From Hyphomicrobiales bacterium (lineage in GTDB: Bacteria > Pseudomonadota > Alphaproteobacteria > Rhizobiales > Beijerinckiaceae), in NCBI GenBank assembly GCA_900470095.1, contig UBZM01000050.1, positions 1 to 64,000 on the forward strand: a DNA stretch of 64,000 nucleotides. The letters are read 5' to 3'. A model generated the notes under the pieces. That model had not been told where the DNA came from and did no database searches. It saw nothing but the letters and a program-made list of their open reading frames with translations. The position numbers and the translations under genes were made by a program. Each line of letters starts with the position of its first letter. The stretch's first letter is position 1. Of this stretch, positions 17,100-25,716 are shown one piece after another.

Positions 17100-18080
17100 A
17101 TGTCCTCCCTGTCACTTGGTTTCGTGTCCGTTCGCCTGCTGCAGGTGGTTCCGAGCGTGCTGGGCATCGCGGTGCTGAACTTCGCGCTGCTGCATCTCGC
17201 GCCCGGCGATGCGGCCGAGATCATCGGCGCGCAGTCGGGCGGTGCGTCGAAGGAGTTCGTCGATGAACTCCGGCGCTCCTTCGGCATCGACCGGCCGCTC
17301 TACCAGCAGTTCTTCATCTATCTCGGCAAGCTGCTGACCTTCGATCTCGGCATGTCCAACGTCCAGCAGCGGCCGGTGCTGGACCTGATCGCGGACCGCA
17401 TGCCGGCGACGCTGCTGCTGATGCTGACGGCGATCGGGATCGCCATCGTCGTCGGCGTGCTCTGCGGGGTCGTCGCCGCGATGCGCCACCGCAAATGGGT
17501 CGACACGATCGTCTCGGTGCTGGCGCTGCTGTGCTATGCGACGCCGCAATTCTGGCTCGGCCTGATGCTGATCGTGCTGTTTTCGGTGACGCTGGGCGTG
17601 CTGCCTTCGGGCGGCATGATGACGATCGGCGCGCAGATGGAGCCGCTGGCCCGCGCCCTCGACATCGGCCGCCACCTCGTGCTGCCGGCGCTGACGCTCG
17701 GGCTGTTCTATGCGGCGGTCTATGCCCGGCTGATGCGGGCCTCGATGCTCGAGGTCTATTCGTCCGACTTCATCACCACGGCCCGCGCCAAGGGCCTGTC
17801 GGAGGGGCGCATCAGCCTGACGCATGCCGCCCGCAACGCGCTGATGCCGGTGGTGACGCTGGGCGGCGTGCAGATCGGCCATATGCTCGGCGGTTCGATC
17901 CTGGTCGAGACCGTGTTCGGCTGGCCCGGCCTCGGGCGACTGCTGTTCGACGGCCTGCTCCAGCGCGACCTGAACCTGCTGCTGGGCATCCTGTTCATCT
18001 CGTCGATCCTGGTCGTGCTCTGCAACCTGCTCGTCGACCTGGTCTATGGCTTGCTCGACCCGAGGATCCTGGCGCGATGA
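17100..18080 (+). CDS. ABC transporter permease, DppB-like
   Basis: A 326-residue inner-membrane permease with six predicted transmembrane helices, beginning with VRLLQVVPSVLGIAVLNFALLH and carrying the LAPGDAAEII segment typical of DppB. The EAA-loop region reads DFITTARAKGLSEGRI. The 3' end overlaps the dppC-like start by four bases (ATGA). With the partner permease it forms the channel of the importer whose binding protein precedes it. No ATPase gene follows. Confidence 0.94.
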   Translation: MSSLSLGFVSVRLLQVVPSVLGIAVLNFALLHLAPGDAAEIIGAQSGGASKEFVDELRRSFGIDRPLYQQFFIYLGKLLTFDLGMSNVQQRPVLDLIADRMPATLLLMLTAIGIAIVVGVLCGVVAAMRHRKWVDTIVSVLALLCYATPQFWLGLMLIVLFSVTLGVLPSGGMMTIGAQMEPLARALDIGRHLVLPALTLGLFYAAVYARLMRASMLEVYSSDFITTARAKGLSEGRISLTHAARNALMPVVTLGGVQIGHMLGGSILVETVFGWPGLGRLLFDGLLQRDLNLLLGILFISSILVVLCNLLVDLVYGLLDPRILAR

Positions 18081-18913
18081 AGCGGACCTTGCATTTCTGG
18101 CGGCGCTACCGCCGCAACCGGGGCGCGGTCGTCGGCCTCGTCCTGCTGCTGGCGATCGTACTCGCGGCGGTTTTCGGCCCGATGGTCTACACGGTCGATC
18201 CCTTCGACATGATCGGGCGCCCGGCGCAGACACCCTCCGCGCGCTTTCCGCTCGGCACCGACGTCTCCGGCCGCGACATCCTCGCCGGCCTGCTGCATGG
18301 CGGCCGGGTCTCGCTGCTGATCGGAGTGGCGGCGAGCCTGTGCGCGACGACCCTGGGCGTCGTCGTCGGCGCGGCTGCCGGCTATTGCGGACGGGGGAGC
18401 GACATCCTGCTGATGCGGCTCACCGATTTCTTCCTGACCATCCCGTCCTTCGTCCTGGCGGTGGTGATCATCGCGATCTTCCGCCCCTCGCTGATCAGCG
18501 TGATGAGCGCGATCGCGATCGTCTCCTGGCCGCCGGTCGCGCGGCTGGCGCGGGCCGAATTCATGGCCCATCGCGATCGTGAGTATGTCCAGGCCTGCCG
18601 CGCGATGGGGATGTCCGACTTCCGCATCGCGGCGCGGCATATCCTGCCCAACGCCCTGCCACCGGTCATCGTCGTCTCGTCCCTGCTCGTGGCGACGGCC
18701 ATCCTGACGGAGTCCGGCCTGTCCTTCCTCGGACTGTCGGACCCCAATGTCGTCTCCTGGGGCTATATGATCGGCATCGGCCGCACCATGCTGCGCACGG
18801 CATGGTGGATGTCGGCGATCCCCGGCATGGCCATCCTGGTGACGGTGCTCTGCATCAATCTCGTCGGCGAGGGCCTGAGCGACGCGCTCAATCCCAAGCT
18901 ACAGGAGCGCTGA
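18077..18913 (+). CDS. ABC transporter permease, DppC-like
   Basis: A 278-residue permease with an N-terminal membrane anchor (GAVVGLVLLLAIVLAAVFGP), the conserved HPLGTDxxGRD-like FPLGTDVSGRDILAG motif and the EAA loop REYVQACRAMGMSDFRI. ATG 18077 overlaps the dppB-like stop; the open frame upstream is only a shadow of that gene. It completes the membrane part of the transporter. The operon ends here without ATP-binding subunits, so the pair must use an ATPase encoded elsewhere. Confidence 0.94.
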   Translation: MKRTLHFWRRYRRNRGAVVGLVLLLAIVLAAVFGPMVYTVDPFDMIGRPAQTPSARFPLGTDVSGRDILAGLLHGGRVSLLIGVAASLCATTLGVVVGAAAGYCGRGSDILLMRLTDFFLTIPSFVLAVVIIAIFRPSLISVMSAIAIVSWPPVARLARAEFMAHRDREYVQACRAMGMSDFRIAARHILPNALPPVIVVSSLLVATAILTESGLSFLGLSDPNVVSWGYMIGIGRTMLRTAWWMSAIPGMAILVTVLCINLVGEGLSDALNPKLQER

Positions 18914-18950
18914 GGCACACCCGCCGACGTCCTGAGGGCCGACCGGGCCA

Positions 18951-20018
18951 TCAGCCCTTCCGAAGCTCGTCATGCAGCTCTGCGGGGCTCAGCGCTGCGA
19001 GGTCGAGCGCCGGCAGGAGATCGTTCTCGGCCCGGAAATCGCGAGCCGCGATCGCGTCGAACAGGGCAATTCCGGCCTGATGGACCGGCAGGGGCACAGC
19101 GCAGATCGCGCCGAGGAATTCGAGGGGAACGAGGCCGAACGGAACATCCTCGGTGATGAAGCGCGTATCGAGCGTCTTGGGCCCGGCCAGCTCCGGCCGC
19201 ATGCGATAGACCGCTGCGGCCATGTCTCCGACCGGACCGGGCTCGACCCCGAAGGACAGCGCATAATGCTCCTGCACGCTGCGCACGCTGAGGCCGAAAG
19301 CGTTGGCCAGGGCCAGCCTTTCAACATCCAGAGCCTCGATGATGCGCCCGACCCCCGGGGTGATCGAGCCGTAATTCGGCCAGACCTCGCCGCGTTCCGC
19401 TCGCGTCAAATTGCCGAGCATGTTGGCCATATGCGCGGGCGGATTGAGGTTGCTGAGCATGATCGCCAGCATGTCCTCGCGCAGCTGGAAGCGGTTCCCG
19501 AACAGGGCCTCGCAGAGCGCCAGTCCGGCTGCGCCATGCCGAACGGGCAGGGTGGCGACGTCCAACCGCTTGCGGATGCCGGAGACATGCACGCTGCGGG
19601 GACCGCTTTTCCGGGCGGTCAGGGCCGTGGTCGCCCAGGCGGCGATCGGAAGTTCCAATCCGCGCTGCTTCAGCAGGCGATGCAGATAGAGCGCCGCAAA
19701 CGAGCAATGGGCGCTGAAGATGACGGCCTGACCTTCTCGCAGATGCGCCGCGAGTGCATCGCACACCGTGCGGAAACCGTTGGCCTGCACGGCGATGATC
19801 ACCGCATCCGCGCCCGCCACGGCCTCGGCGCAGCTCCGTGCCACGACGAGCGGAAACTCCCCTTCGATCTTGCCCGTCACGGACAGCAGCGCCGCCCCTG
19901 CGAATTCGGCCTGGGCCGCCCCGCTCGGCGACCAGAGCACGGGGTGGTGGCCATGGGTCGACAGGTAGGCGGCATAGCCGCGCCCGATTCCGCCCGAGCC
20001 GATGATGGCGACACGCAT
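18951..20018 (-). CDS. NAD(P)-dependent opine dehydrogenase (octopine/nopaline dehydrogenase family)
   Basis: A 355-residue protein with an N-terminal Rossmann fold (GSGGIGRGYAAYL at residues 7-19) and a C-terminal octopine-dehydrogenase domain, in which NLNPPAHMANML supplies the conserved catalytic-type His. Family enzymes reversibly condense an amino acid and a 2-oxo acid to an opine with NAD(P)H. ATG 20018 opens directly onto the beta strand. It is divergent from a NocR/OccR-like LysR, and that gene meets a peptide-type importer, a setting that favours opine (or N-(1-carboxyalkyl) amino acid) breakdown over synthesis. An opine-type metallophore role is less likely because no nicotianamine-synthase-like gene is near. 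Confidence 0.85.
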   Translation of the reverse strand: MRVAIIGSGGIGRGYAAYLSTHGHHPVLWSPSGAAQAEFAGAALLSVTGKIEGEFPLVVARSCAEAVAGADAVIIAVQANGFRTVCDALAAHLREGQAVIFSAHCSFAALYLHRLLKQRGLELPIAAWATTALTARKSGPRSVHVSGIRKRLDVATLPVRHGAAGLALCEALFGNRFQLREDMLAIMLSNLNPPAHMANMLGNLTRAERGEVWPNYGSITPGVGRIIEALDVERLALANAFGLSVRSVQEHYALSFGVEPGPVGDMAAAVYRMRPELAGPKTLDTRFITEDVPFGLVPLEFLGAICAVPLPVHQAGIALFDAIAARDFRAENDLLPALDLAALSPAELHDELRKG

Positions 20019-20229
20019 ATGACTATTCCAATGTGATCGAATGAAACGAGACGGCCCGGCCCATGCCTGTGCCGGGCGCGGATGGGCATGAAAGATCGGC
20101 AGCGCGATCCGAAGCTGCCTGGAAACCAGCCTCGGCGTTGACCTTCAAAGCCGAAACCCATTCTTCTGGCGGCAGGGATTCGCGCCGGCCCGCTCCGGAC
20201 GGAGCGCTGGAAGGCAACGAGGCGAGGCG
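20019..20229. promoter_or_regulatory. Divergent control region of the opine dehydrogenase and its LysR
   Basis: A 211-base region between divergent starts. The left part (20019-20050) is relatively A/T-rich and likely carries the dehydrogenase promoter. The right part is GC-rich. The ribosome site of the LysR gene is weak (GAGGCGAGGCG at 20219-20229). No clear operator was recognised. Confidence 0.4.
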
Positions 20230-21156
20230 ATGAAGCGGCCCCTGCAGCTCAGGCAAATCGAGGCCTTCAAGGCCGTCGTGGAAACGGGATCGGTGACGGC
20301 GGCGGCCAATGTCCTCGGCATCTCGCAGCCTTCCGTCAGCAAGCTCATCTCCCATCTCGAAGAGGATGCGGGCCTGCAGCTGTTCGAGCGCGTGCGCGGG
20401 CGCCTGGTCCCTTCGGAGCGGGGCATCCGCCTCTATGAGGAGGTCGACAGGACCTTCGCAGGCTTGCGGCAGATCGAGCGCGCCATCGATTCCATCCAGC
20501 GCGAAGACATCGGCCAATTGTCCGTCGGCGTGCTTCCGGCCCTGACGGGCCACCTGACGCAGCAGGCCACCAGCCGGTTCCTCGCGAAGCATCCGGACGC
20601 CTATGTGTCGATCCTGGGCCGCAGCTCCCAGGTCGTGATCGACTGGCTCGTCAGACGCCAGATCGATGTCGGCATCGTCAGCGCGCCGATGGAGAACCCG
20701 TATCTGAATGCGGTTCCGCTGACGACGCATCCGCTCGTCTGCATCATGCCGCGCGGCCATCGCCTCGCCAGCAAGCATGTCGTTACTCCTCAGGATATCG
20801 CGGGGACCCCGTTCATCGCCCTGGCGTCGGAGAACAAGACGAGGGTGCAGATCGAAGCCAGGCTGGCCGAGCACCGCGTCCAGCCCCGTATCGTTGCCGA
20901 TGCGAACCTGACCGGCACGATCTGCGAGTTCGTCGCCTCGGGGCTGGGCATCTCGATCCTCGACCCGGTGTTCGCCCACGCGGTCCGGGACCGCGTGGAG
21001 ATCCGGCGTCTTTCCTTCCAGATCGAGACCGACCTTTGGCTCTGCTACCCGCGCGAGGCGCGAAACAAGATCTTCGTCGAGACCTTCCTTCGCGTCGCGC
21101 AGGAGTCGATCGCGGTCATGATGGGCGAGGTCTTCAACGTTCTGCCAGGGTCGTGA
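20230..21156 (+). CDS. LysR-family regulator, NocR/OccR-like
   Basis: A 308-residue LTTR with HTH LRQIEAFKAVVETGSVTAAA and NVLGISQPSVSKLISHLEE. This pattern (VTxAAxxLxISQPSVSKLI) resembles the Agrobacterium opine regulators OccR/NocR and differs from the three phosphonate-type LysR proteins in the window. The effector domain starts after the linker helix around residue 90. It is divergent from the opine dehydrogenase and its 3' end overlaps, tail to tail by 23 bases, the binding-protein gene of the adjacent importer. An opine ligand is inferred. Confidence 0.9.
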   Translation: MKRPLQLRQIEAFKAVVETGSVTAAANVLGISQPSVSKLISHLEEDAGLQLFERVRGRLVPSERGIRLYEEVDRTFAGLRQIERAIDSIQREDIGQLSVGVLPALTGHLTQQATSRFLAKHPDAYVSILGRSSQVVIDWLVRRQIDVGIVSAPMENPYLNAVPLTTHPLVCIMPRGHRLASKHVVTPQDIAGTPFIALASENKTRVQIEARLAEHRVQPRIVADANLTGTICEFVASGLGISILDPVFAHAVRDRVEIRRLSFQIETDLWLCYPREARNKIFVETFLRVAQESIAVMMGEVFNVLPGS

Positions 21157-22693
21157 CCTCGGTGATCGGCAGCGACAGGTTCAAGGCGCCCTTGAGCGGA
21201 TAGCCATAGTCGACCTTGCTGCTGCGCCCCCAGACCTGGAGGATGTCGTTGATCGGCACCGCGCAGACATCCTCGTGGATCTTGCGTTGCGCCTCATGCC
21301 AGAGGGCGATCTGCTTCGCCTGATCGGGCTCGTGCCTGGCGGCGTCGATCTCGGCATCGGCGACCGCGCAATGGGAGAAATTGGCCACCGCAGTCGGTTT
21401 GCCCACCGCCGATTTCGAGGCGTAGAATTCCGACAGATAGGTATCGGCCACCGGGAAGCGGGCCGCGCCGTAGAAGACAAGGGCGCTCGCATTCTTGCGG
21501 ATCTGGTCGTGATAGGTCGGATGGTCGACCACGTTGAGCTCGAGCTTGATGCCGACCTTGGCCAACTGGGCCTGGATGATCTCCATGGCCGGCAGATGGG
21601 CCGAGATGTTGGAGGTGGTCGCCCGGATCGTGACGCCGTTGGGATGTCCCGCCTCCTTCAGCAGGGCAGCCGCCTTGGCCGGATCGAATGTGTAGGCACC
21701 ATAGGAGCAATCCGAGCCGAGATAGCCGTCCGGTACGACCGAGCAGCCGCGTGGGCCGACATCGATGCCGACGAAGCGCTCGATCTGGGCGGTGTCGATG
21801 GCATGGGCGAGTGCCTGCCGCACGCGAAGGTCGTCCAGCGGCGCGACCGTGCGGTTGATGTGGAGGGTACGGTATTCGCCCGGCCGGAAGATGTCGACGA
21901 CGACATTGCCGCGACGGCGGGCCTGATCGACCCATTTCTGCTCGCGCTTGGCGTAGAAGATGTCGAGCTCGCCCGAGGAATAGGCCAGTTCGCGGCTGCT
22001 GTCGGACGGGATGAAGCGGTAGTCGATGCCGTCGATCTTCGGCTCTCCGCGGAAATAGGCCTTGTTGGCGGCGAGCTTCACCCGCTGCTGCGTGATGTGC
22101 TCGACGAAGCTGAACGGCCCGGTGCCGACGGGGCTGGTGGCGAAGCGGTTGCCCAGCGCCTCGACCGCCTTGCGGCTGACGATGTATCCGCCGCGATAAT
22201 TGCTGACCAGATTGAGGAAGGACGCGTCCGGCTCGCGCAGCGTGACCTTCACCGTATGGCTATCGAGAGCCTCGACGCTGAGCATATTGGCGAGGCTTGC
22301 TGCGAAGGTGGAGGTGTCGCGGCTGGCGGCGCGCTTCAGCGAGAAGGCCACGTCGTCGGCCGTCAGCTCGCCCCAGTCGCCATGGAACTTGACGTTGCGG
22401 CGCAAGTGGAACGTCCAGGCCTTCTTGTCGTCCGAGGCCTCCCAGCGCTCGGCGAGGTCGGGTTCGAGATCGGCGGACTCCGCACTGCCGGGCTTGAAGC
22501 GGACCAGGCCGTTGAAGATCCATGCGACGACGGACTGATCCGTCGTCGACACGGCGCGGTGCGGGTCCAGCGTCGCGATGTCCGTGCCGTTGGGGCTGAT
22601 GCGCAGCACCGCGGCCTGGGCAGGGGCCGGCAAGGGCGCGACCGAGAAGGCAGCGGCCGTCGCCAGCATCACGGCCATGATCCGGGCTTTCAT
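21134..22693 (-). CDS. Peptide-type ABC transporter substrate-binding protein (SBP family 5)
   Basis: A 519-residue periplasmic binding protein with a signal peptide (MKARIMAVMLATAAAFSVAP, Ala-rich cleavage region to AQAAV). Mature landmarks are LRISPNGTDIATLDPHR, DLAERWEASDDKKAWTFHLR, DDVAFSLKRA and GTGPFSFVEH. ATG 22693 is chosen because it starts the signal peptide; the longer open frame is a shadow of the permease. It is the last gene of a three-gene operon and probably binds an opine or peptide, judging by the neighbouring opine dehydrogenase. Its 3' end overlaps the convergent LysR gene. Confidence 0.93.
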   Translation of the reverse strand: MKARIMAVMLATAAAFSVAPLPAPAQAAVLRISPNGTDIATLDPHRAVSTTDQSVVAWIFNGLVRFKPGSAESADLEPDLAERWEASDDKKAWTFHLRRNVKFHGDWGELTADDVAFSLKRAASRDTSTFAASLANMLSVEALDSHTVKVTLREPDASFLNLVSNYRGGYIVSRKAVEALGNRFATSPVGTGPFSFVEHITQQRVKLAANKAYFRGEPKIDGIDYRFIPSDSSRELAYSSGELDIFYAKREQKWVDQARRRGNVVVDIFRPGEYRTLHINRTVAPLDDLRVRQALAHAIDTAQIERFVGIDVGPRGCSVVPDGYLGSDCSYGAYTFDPAKAAALLKEAGHPNGVTIRATTSNISAHLPAMEIIQAQLAKVGIKLELNVVDHPTYHDQIRKNASALVFYGAARFPVADTYLSEFYASKSAVGKPTAVANFSHCAVADAEIDAARHEPDQAKQIALWHEAQRKIHEDVCAVPINDILQVWGRSSKVDYGYPLKGALNLSLPITEVTTLAER

Positions 22694-22767
22694 TCGTGTC
22701 GTCCTCCTTGGTCTTGCAATGGGTGCCGCCGGTCGCCGGGCGCGGTTCTTCTTCGGGGCGGCCTCGG

Positions 22768-23637
22768 TCATCGTGACTGGGTCCGTGGGTCGGAGGCATC
22801 GCGCAGGGCGTCGCCGAGCAGGTTGAGCGCGAGCACGGTCACCAGGATGGCCAGGCTCGGAAACACTGCGAGCCACCAGGCATCGAGGATGTTCTCGAAG
22901 CCCTCGCGGATCATGCTGCCCCAGGTCGCGGTGGGCGGGGGGACGCCGAGCCCGATGAAGCTGAGGGACGCCTCCGTGCGGATCGCCGACGCCAGCCAGA
23001 GCGAGCTCATCACGACCACGTCCGACATCATGTTCGGCAGGATATGGCGCGTCATGATCCGGACCGGTCCGCAGCCATAGGAGCGGCAGGCCTCGACGAA
23101 ATCGCGCTCTCGCAGCGAGATGGTCGGAGCCCGCGCGACGCGCGCAAAGGGCGCGATCTCGGTGACCGCGATCGCGATGATCAGGTTTTCCAGGCTGGCG
23201 CCCAGCATGGCGGCAATCATCAGGCCAAGCAGCAGGGTCGGGAAGGCGAGCATGACATCGAGCACGCCCATCACGATCTGATCGAACAGGCCGCCGACAT
23301 AGCCGGAGATCACGCCGATCGTCGTTCCGACCAGCATGGCGACCACGATCGCGGCGAAGCCGACGAAGAGCGAGACCCTTGCCCCGTAGATCAGGCGGGA
23401 CAGGACATCGCGGCCATAGCTGTCGGTGCCGAGCCAGTATTCGGCGGAAGGCGGTTCGAGGCGGGCGGCGATGTTCTGTTCCAGCGGGTCGTAGGGCGCG
23501 AGCCAGGGGGCGAGCAGCGCGACCAGGACGATCAGCGCCAGCAGCGCGAGCCCGATCCAGGCCAGCCTGTTCTGCGAGAGCGCGAGCCACAGGCGGCCGG
23601 GCCTGCTTTCCAGGGAAGGAGCCGCAGCGTCGCTCAT
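22768..23637 (-). CDS. ABC transporter permease, DppC-like
   Basis: A 289-residue permease with an N-terminal membrane helix (WIGLALLALIVLVALLAPWL), YWLGTDSYGRDVLSR and EAA loop RDFVEACRSYGCGPVRI. ATG 23637 overlaps the previous gene's stop by four bases. It pairs with the DppB-like permease upstream. Sequence features are normal for the family. Confidence 0.93.
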   Translation of the reverse strand: MSDAAAPSLESRPGRLWLALSQNRLAWIGLALLALIVLVALLAPWLAPYDPLEQNIAARLEPPSAEYWLGTDSYGRDVLSRLIYGARVSLFVGFAAIVVAMLVGTTIGVISGYVGGLFDQIVMGVLDVMLAFPTLLLGLMIAAMLGASLENLIIAIAVTEIAPFARVARAPTISLRERDFVEACRSYGCGPVRIMTRHILPNMMSDVVVMSSLWLASAIRTEASLSFIGLGVPPPTATWGSMIREGFENILDAWWLAVFPSLAILVTVLALNLLGDALRDASDPRTQSR

Positions 23638-24578
23638 GAGTATTTCACCCTGGGATCGACGAGGCCATAGGCCAGGTCCGTCAGCGTGTTCACGGCGATG
23701 ACGCAGATGGCGAAGATGATCATCAGCCCCTGAAGCAGCGTGTAGTCGCGCGAGTTGAGAGCGCCGAGGATCAGCTTGCCCAGCCCGGGGCGGTTGAAGA
23801 TGATCTCCGTCAGGACCGAATTGCCGATCAGCGTCCCGAAATAGAGACCGACCACCGTGATGATCGGGATCAGGCTGTTGCGCAGCGCGTGCCGGGCGAC
23901 GAGCCGGACCGGGCCGACGCCCTTGGCGCGGGCGGTGCGGATGTAATCCTCGGTGAGGACACCCAGCATCGCAGCGCGCGTCACCCGCATGACATAGGCA
24001 GTCATGATCAGCCCGAGATTGAGCGCCGGCAGCGCCAGGCCGCGCAGGTGCTCGGCGAAGCTCTGACGGCCGCCGGAACCGCCGAGCACGGGGAACCAGC
24101 CGAGCTGGATTGCGAACACGATCAGCATCAGGATGCCGGAGACGAAGGCGGGAAAGGACAGGCCGATCAGCGAGACGACGCGTGAGACGTAGTCGATCCA
24201 GCCGTTGCGGCTGAGTGCCGCCGCCACGCCCAGAGGCAGGCCGAAGAGGAGGCCGATCCCGATCGCGGCTGCCGTCAGCTCGATCGTCGACGGCAGCACC
24301 TGCCCGACTTCCTCGATGACGCTGCGACCGCTGCTCAACGACTGACCGAGATCGCCACGGGCGACGTTGAGCAGGAACGAGACGTATTGGACGTAGACCG
24401 GCTGGTCGAGGCCGAGCTTCGCCCGGAGCGCGGCGAGCGAGGCCGCACTGGCCTGGTCGCCGAGAACCACCTGGGCGGCATCGCCGGGAACCATCCGTAC
24501 GAGGACGAAGATCGCCGTCAACATGACCAGCAGCGTCGGGATGGCGAACAGCAGGCGCCTGAGGACGAAGCTCGTCAT
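23634..24578 (-). CDS. ABC transporter permease, DppB-like
   Basis: A 314-residue permease starting MTSFVLRRLLFAIPTLLVML, with six predicted helices, the MVPGDAAQVVLG segment and EAA loop DYIRTARAKGVGPVRL. ATG 24578 is chosen because the long upstream extension to 24791 shows no membrane or family character. It is the first gene of the importer operon, and promoter sequences are expected in 24579-24850. As with the 15-19 kb importer, no ATPase gene is present in the operon. Confidence 0.93.
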   Translation of the reverse strand: MTSFVLRRLLFAIPTLLVMLTAIFVLVRMVPGDAAQVVLGDQASAASLAALRAKLGLDQPVYVQYVSFLLNVARGDLGQSLSSGRSVIEEVGQVLPSTIELTAAAIGIGLLFGLPLGVAAALSRNGWIDYVSRVVSLIGLSFPAFVSGILMLIVFAIQLGWFPVLGGSGGRQSFAEHLRGLALPALNLGLIMTAYVMRVTRAAMLGVLTEDYIRTARAKGVGPVRLVARHALRNSLIPIITVVGLYFGTLIGNSVLTEIIFNRPGLGKLILGALNSRDYTLLQGLMIIFAICVIAVNTLTDLAYGLVDPRVKYS

Positions 24579-25083
24579 GGTGATGGATCGATCTCGGTCG
24601 AAGGCTGCGATCCGATGGAAAACAGCGGTCCGCGCCCCGGTCGCGAGAGCAACGCCACGGTTTGAATCTCGCCGATGGCGCCCGGAAAAAGCATGAGGCT
24701 TCGCGGCCCGGCCGTTGGGGATGAACACGCCCTTGGCGCATGCCCGTTCGTGATCAGCGGTTCCAAAATCGATCCATACCTGAGCTTGCACCGTGGCAGC
24801 GAACTTAGGAGGGGAGTCGATTATTCGTCAAAGTCGTTTTTCTGCCTAAGCCATTCCGCAAAGCTATGGCATCCGCCAGTTGCTTTCTGCCCTGGCGACC
24901 ACGCTCCGATGCTGATTTTCAGCGGAATTGGGATCCCGCAAATCAGCCGGATCGTGATTCAAGACCTCCGGCCGGGCTGCGATTGAACCCGGCCATGCCC
25001 GTTCGCTTGCCAAGCGCGAAACGACGACATGTGGCAGATTGGGATGGCTTCTTCCCCCGACCAGGATCTTTGGCGTCGTTTCC
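24579..25083. other. Intergenic stretch: importer promoter region and upstream part of a decayed deoR copy
   Basis: No coding region is convincing. The A/T-richer part at 24800-24870 is a plausible promoter area for the minus-strand importer. From about 24966 the sequence becomes clearly similar to the region upstream of the intact deoR-type gene (32401-32520). This includes a GGCCGGG/CCCGGCC hairpin at 24970-24994. Confidence 0.5.
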
Positions 25084-25290
25084 ATGATCCGCGACATCGC
25101 TGCGCGACGGCATCGCATCGTCTTCGACAGTCTCGAAGGACAGGAATCGATCAGCGTCGAGGAGCCGGCCCTGTCGTTCGTGAGACGATCTGGCGCGACT
25201 CAAGGCCTTGTCGGCCGCCGGTCGGCGCTTTGCTGGTCGGCGACGACGCCACCGCATCGATCTTTCGCGCCGCGCCGGGCTCTCGCCGAT
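24966..25290 (+). repeat. Direct repeat, left copy (decayed deoR upstream region and 5' end)
   Basis: Aligns almost base for base with 32401-32690 in the same orientation. Long identical blocks include GACGACATGTGGCAGATTGG and ACATCGCTGCGCGACGGCAT. The similarity covers about 118 bases before the start codon and about 130 after it before decay sets in. The two copies bracket the mrp operon. Confidence 0.88.
25084..25290 (+). pseudogene. Decayed, truncated DeoR-family repressor copy
   Basis: The frame from ATG 25084 reads MIRDIAARRHRIVFDSLEGQ then ESISVEEPALS, the same N-terminal HTH region as the intact repressor at 32521 (MTRDIAARRHRIILDSLERQ). After 25180 about ten bases are lost where the intact gene encodes DVSRETIRR; the frame is shifted and the recognition helix destroyed. 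Traces of similarity continue to roughly 25290, then stop. No effector domain is left. It is a dead partial duplicate lying downstream of mrpG, transcribed toward it. Confidence 0.85.
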
Positions 25291-25347
25291 AGTGTCTTGC
25301 TGCATCCACGGCAGCGCTGGCCGCCGGTTCCAGTTGCGATGCTGCCC

Positions 25348-25716
25348 CTATCCACCGTGAGTGCGGCGCAGGAGCGAGCGCGGAGGCGCCTCTCGGTTTC
25401 CCTCCGTTCGGTCGCGATAGAGGGCCGCGCGGGCGAGCAGCATCAGGGTGACCGGCGTCGTGACGATCATGAAGACGCCGATCAGGAGTTCATGCACCAC
25501 GGGCCGGGAACCCAGCGCCGAGAAGCAGACAATGGACGCGAGCGCGATCGCACCCGTCCCCCAGCTCGTGCCCAGCGTGGGGGCATGAACCCGCTCGAAG
25601 AACCTGCGAAAGCGCAATGTTCCGATGGCTCCGAGCAGTGTCAGCCCGGAACCGAGAAGGACCAGGAAGGCCGTCAGCAGGGACGCCCAGGCGGGGAGGT
25701 TCTCGGCATGGGTCAT
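25348..25716 (-). CDS. mrpG: Mrp/Pha cation:proton antiporter subunit G
   Basis: A 122-residue membrane subunit with three predicted helices (LLTAFLVLLGSGLTLLGAIG, GAIALASIVCFSAL, LLIGVFMIVTTPVTLMLLAR) and the MrpG-type LRFRRFFERVHAPTLG segment. ATG 25716 overlaps the mrpF stop by four bases; the longer frame upstream shadows mrpF. It is the last gene of the antiporter operon. MrpG is needed for assembly and activity of the Na+(K+)/H+ antiporter complex. Confidence 0.92.
   Translation of the reverse strand: MTHAENLPAWASLLTAFLVLLGSGLTLLGAIGTLRFRRFFERVHAPTLGTSWGTGAIALASIVCFSALGSRPVVHELLIGVFMIVTTPVTLMLLARAALYRDRTEGNREAPPRSLLRRTHGG

Noticed and set aside
21275..23080. 601-codon plus frame across the binding-protein gene at 21-22.7 kb
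   Set aside because: Shadow of the minus-strand gene, which has signal peptide and SBP motifs.
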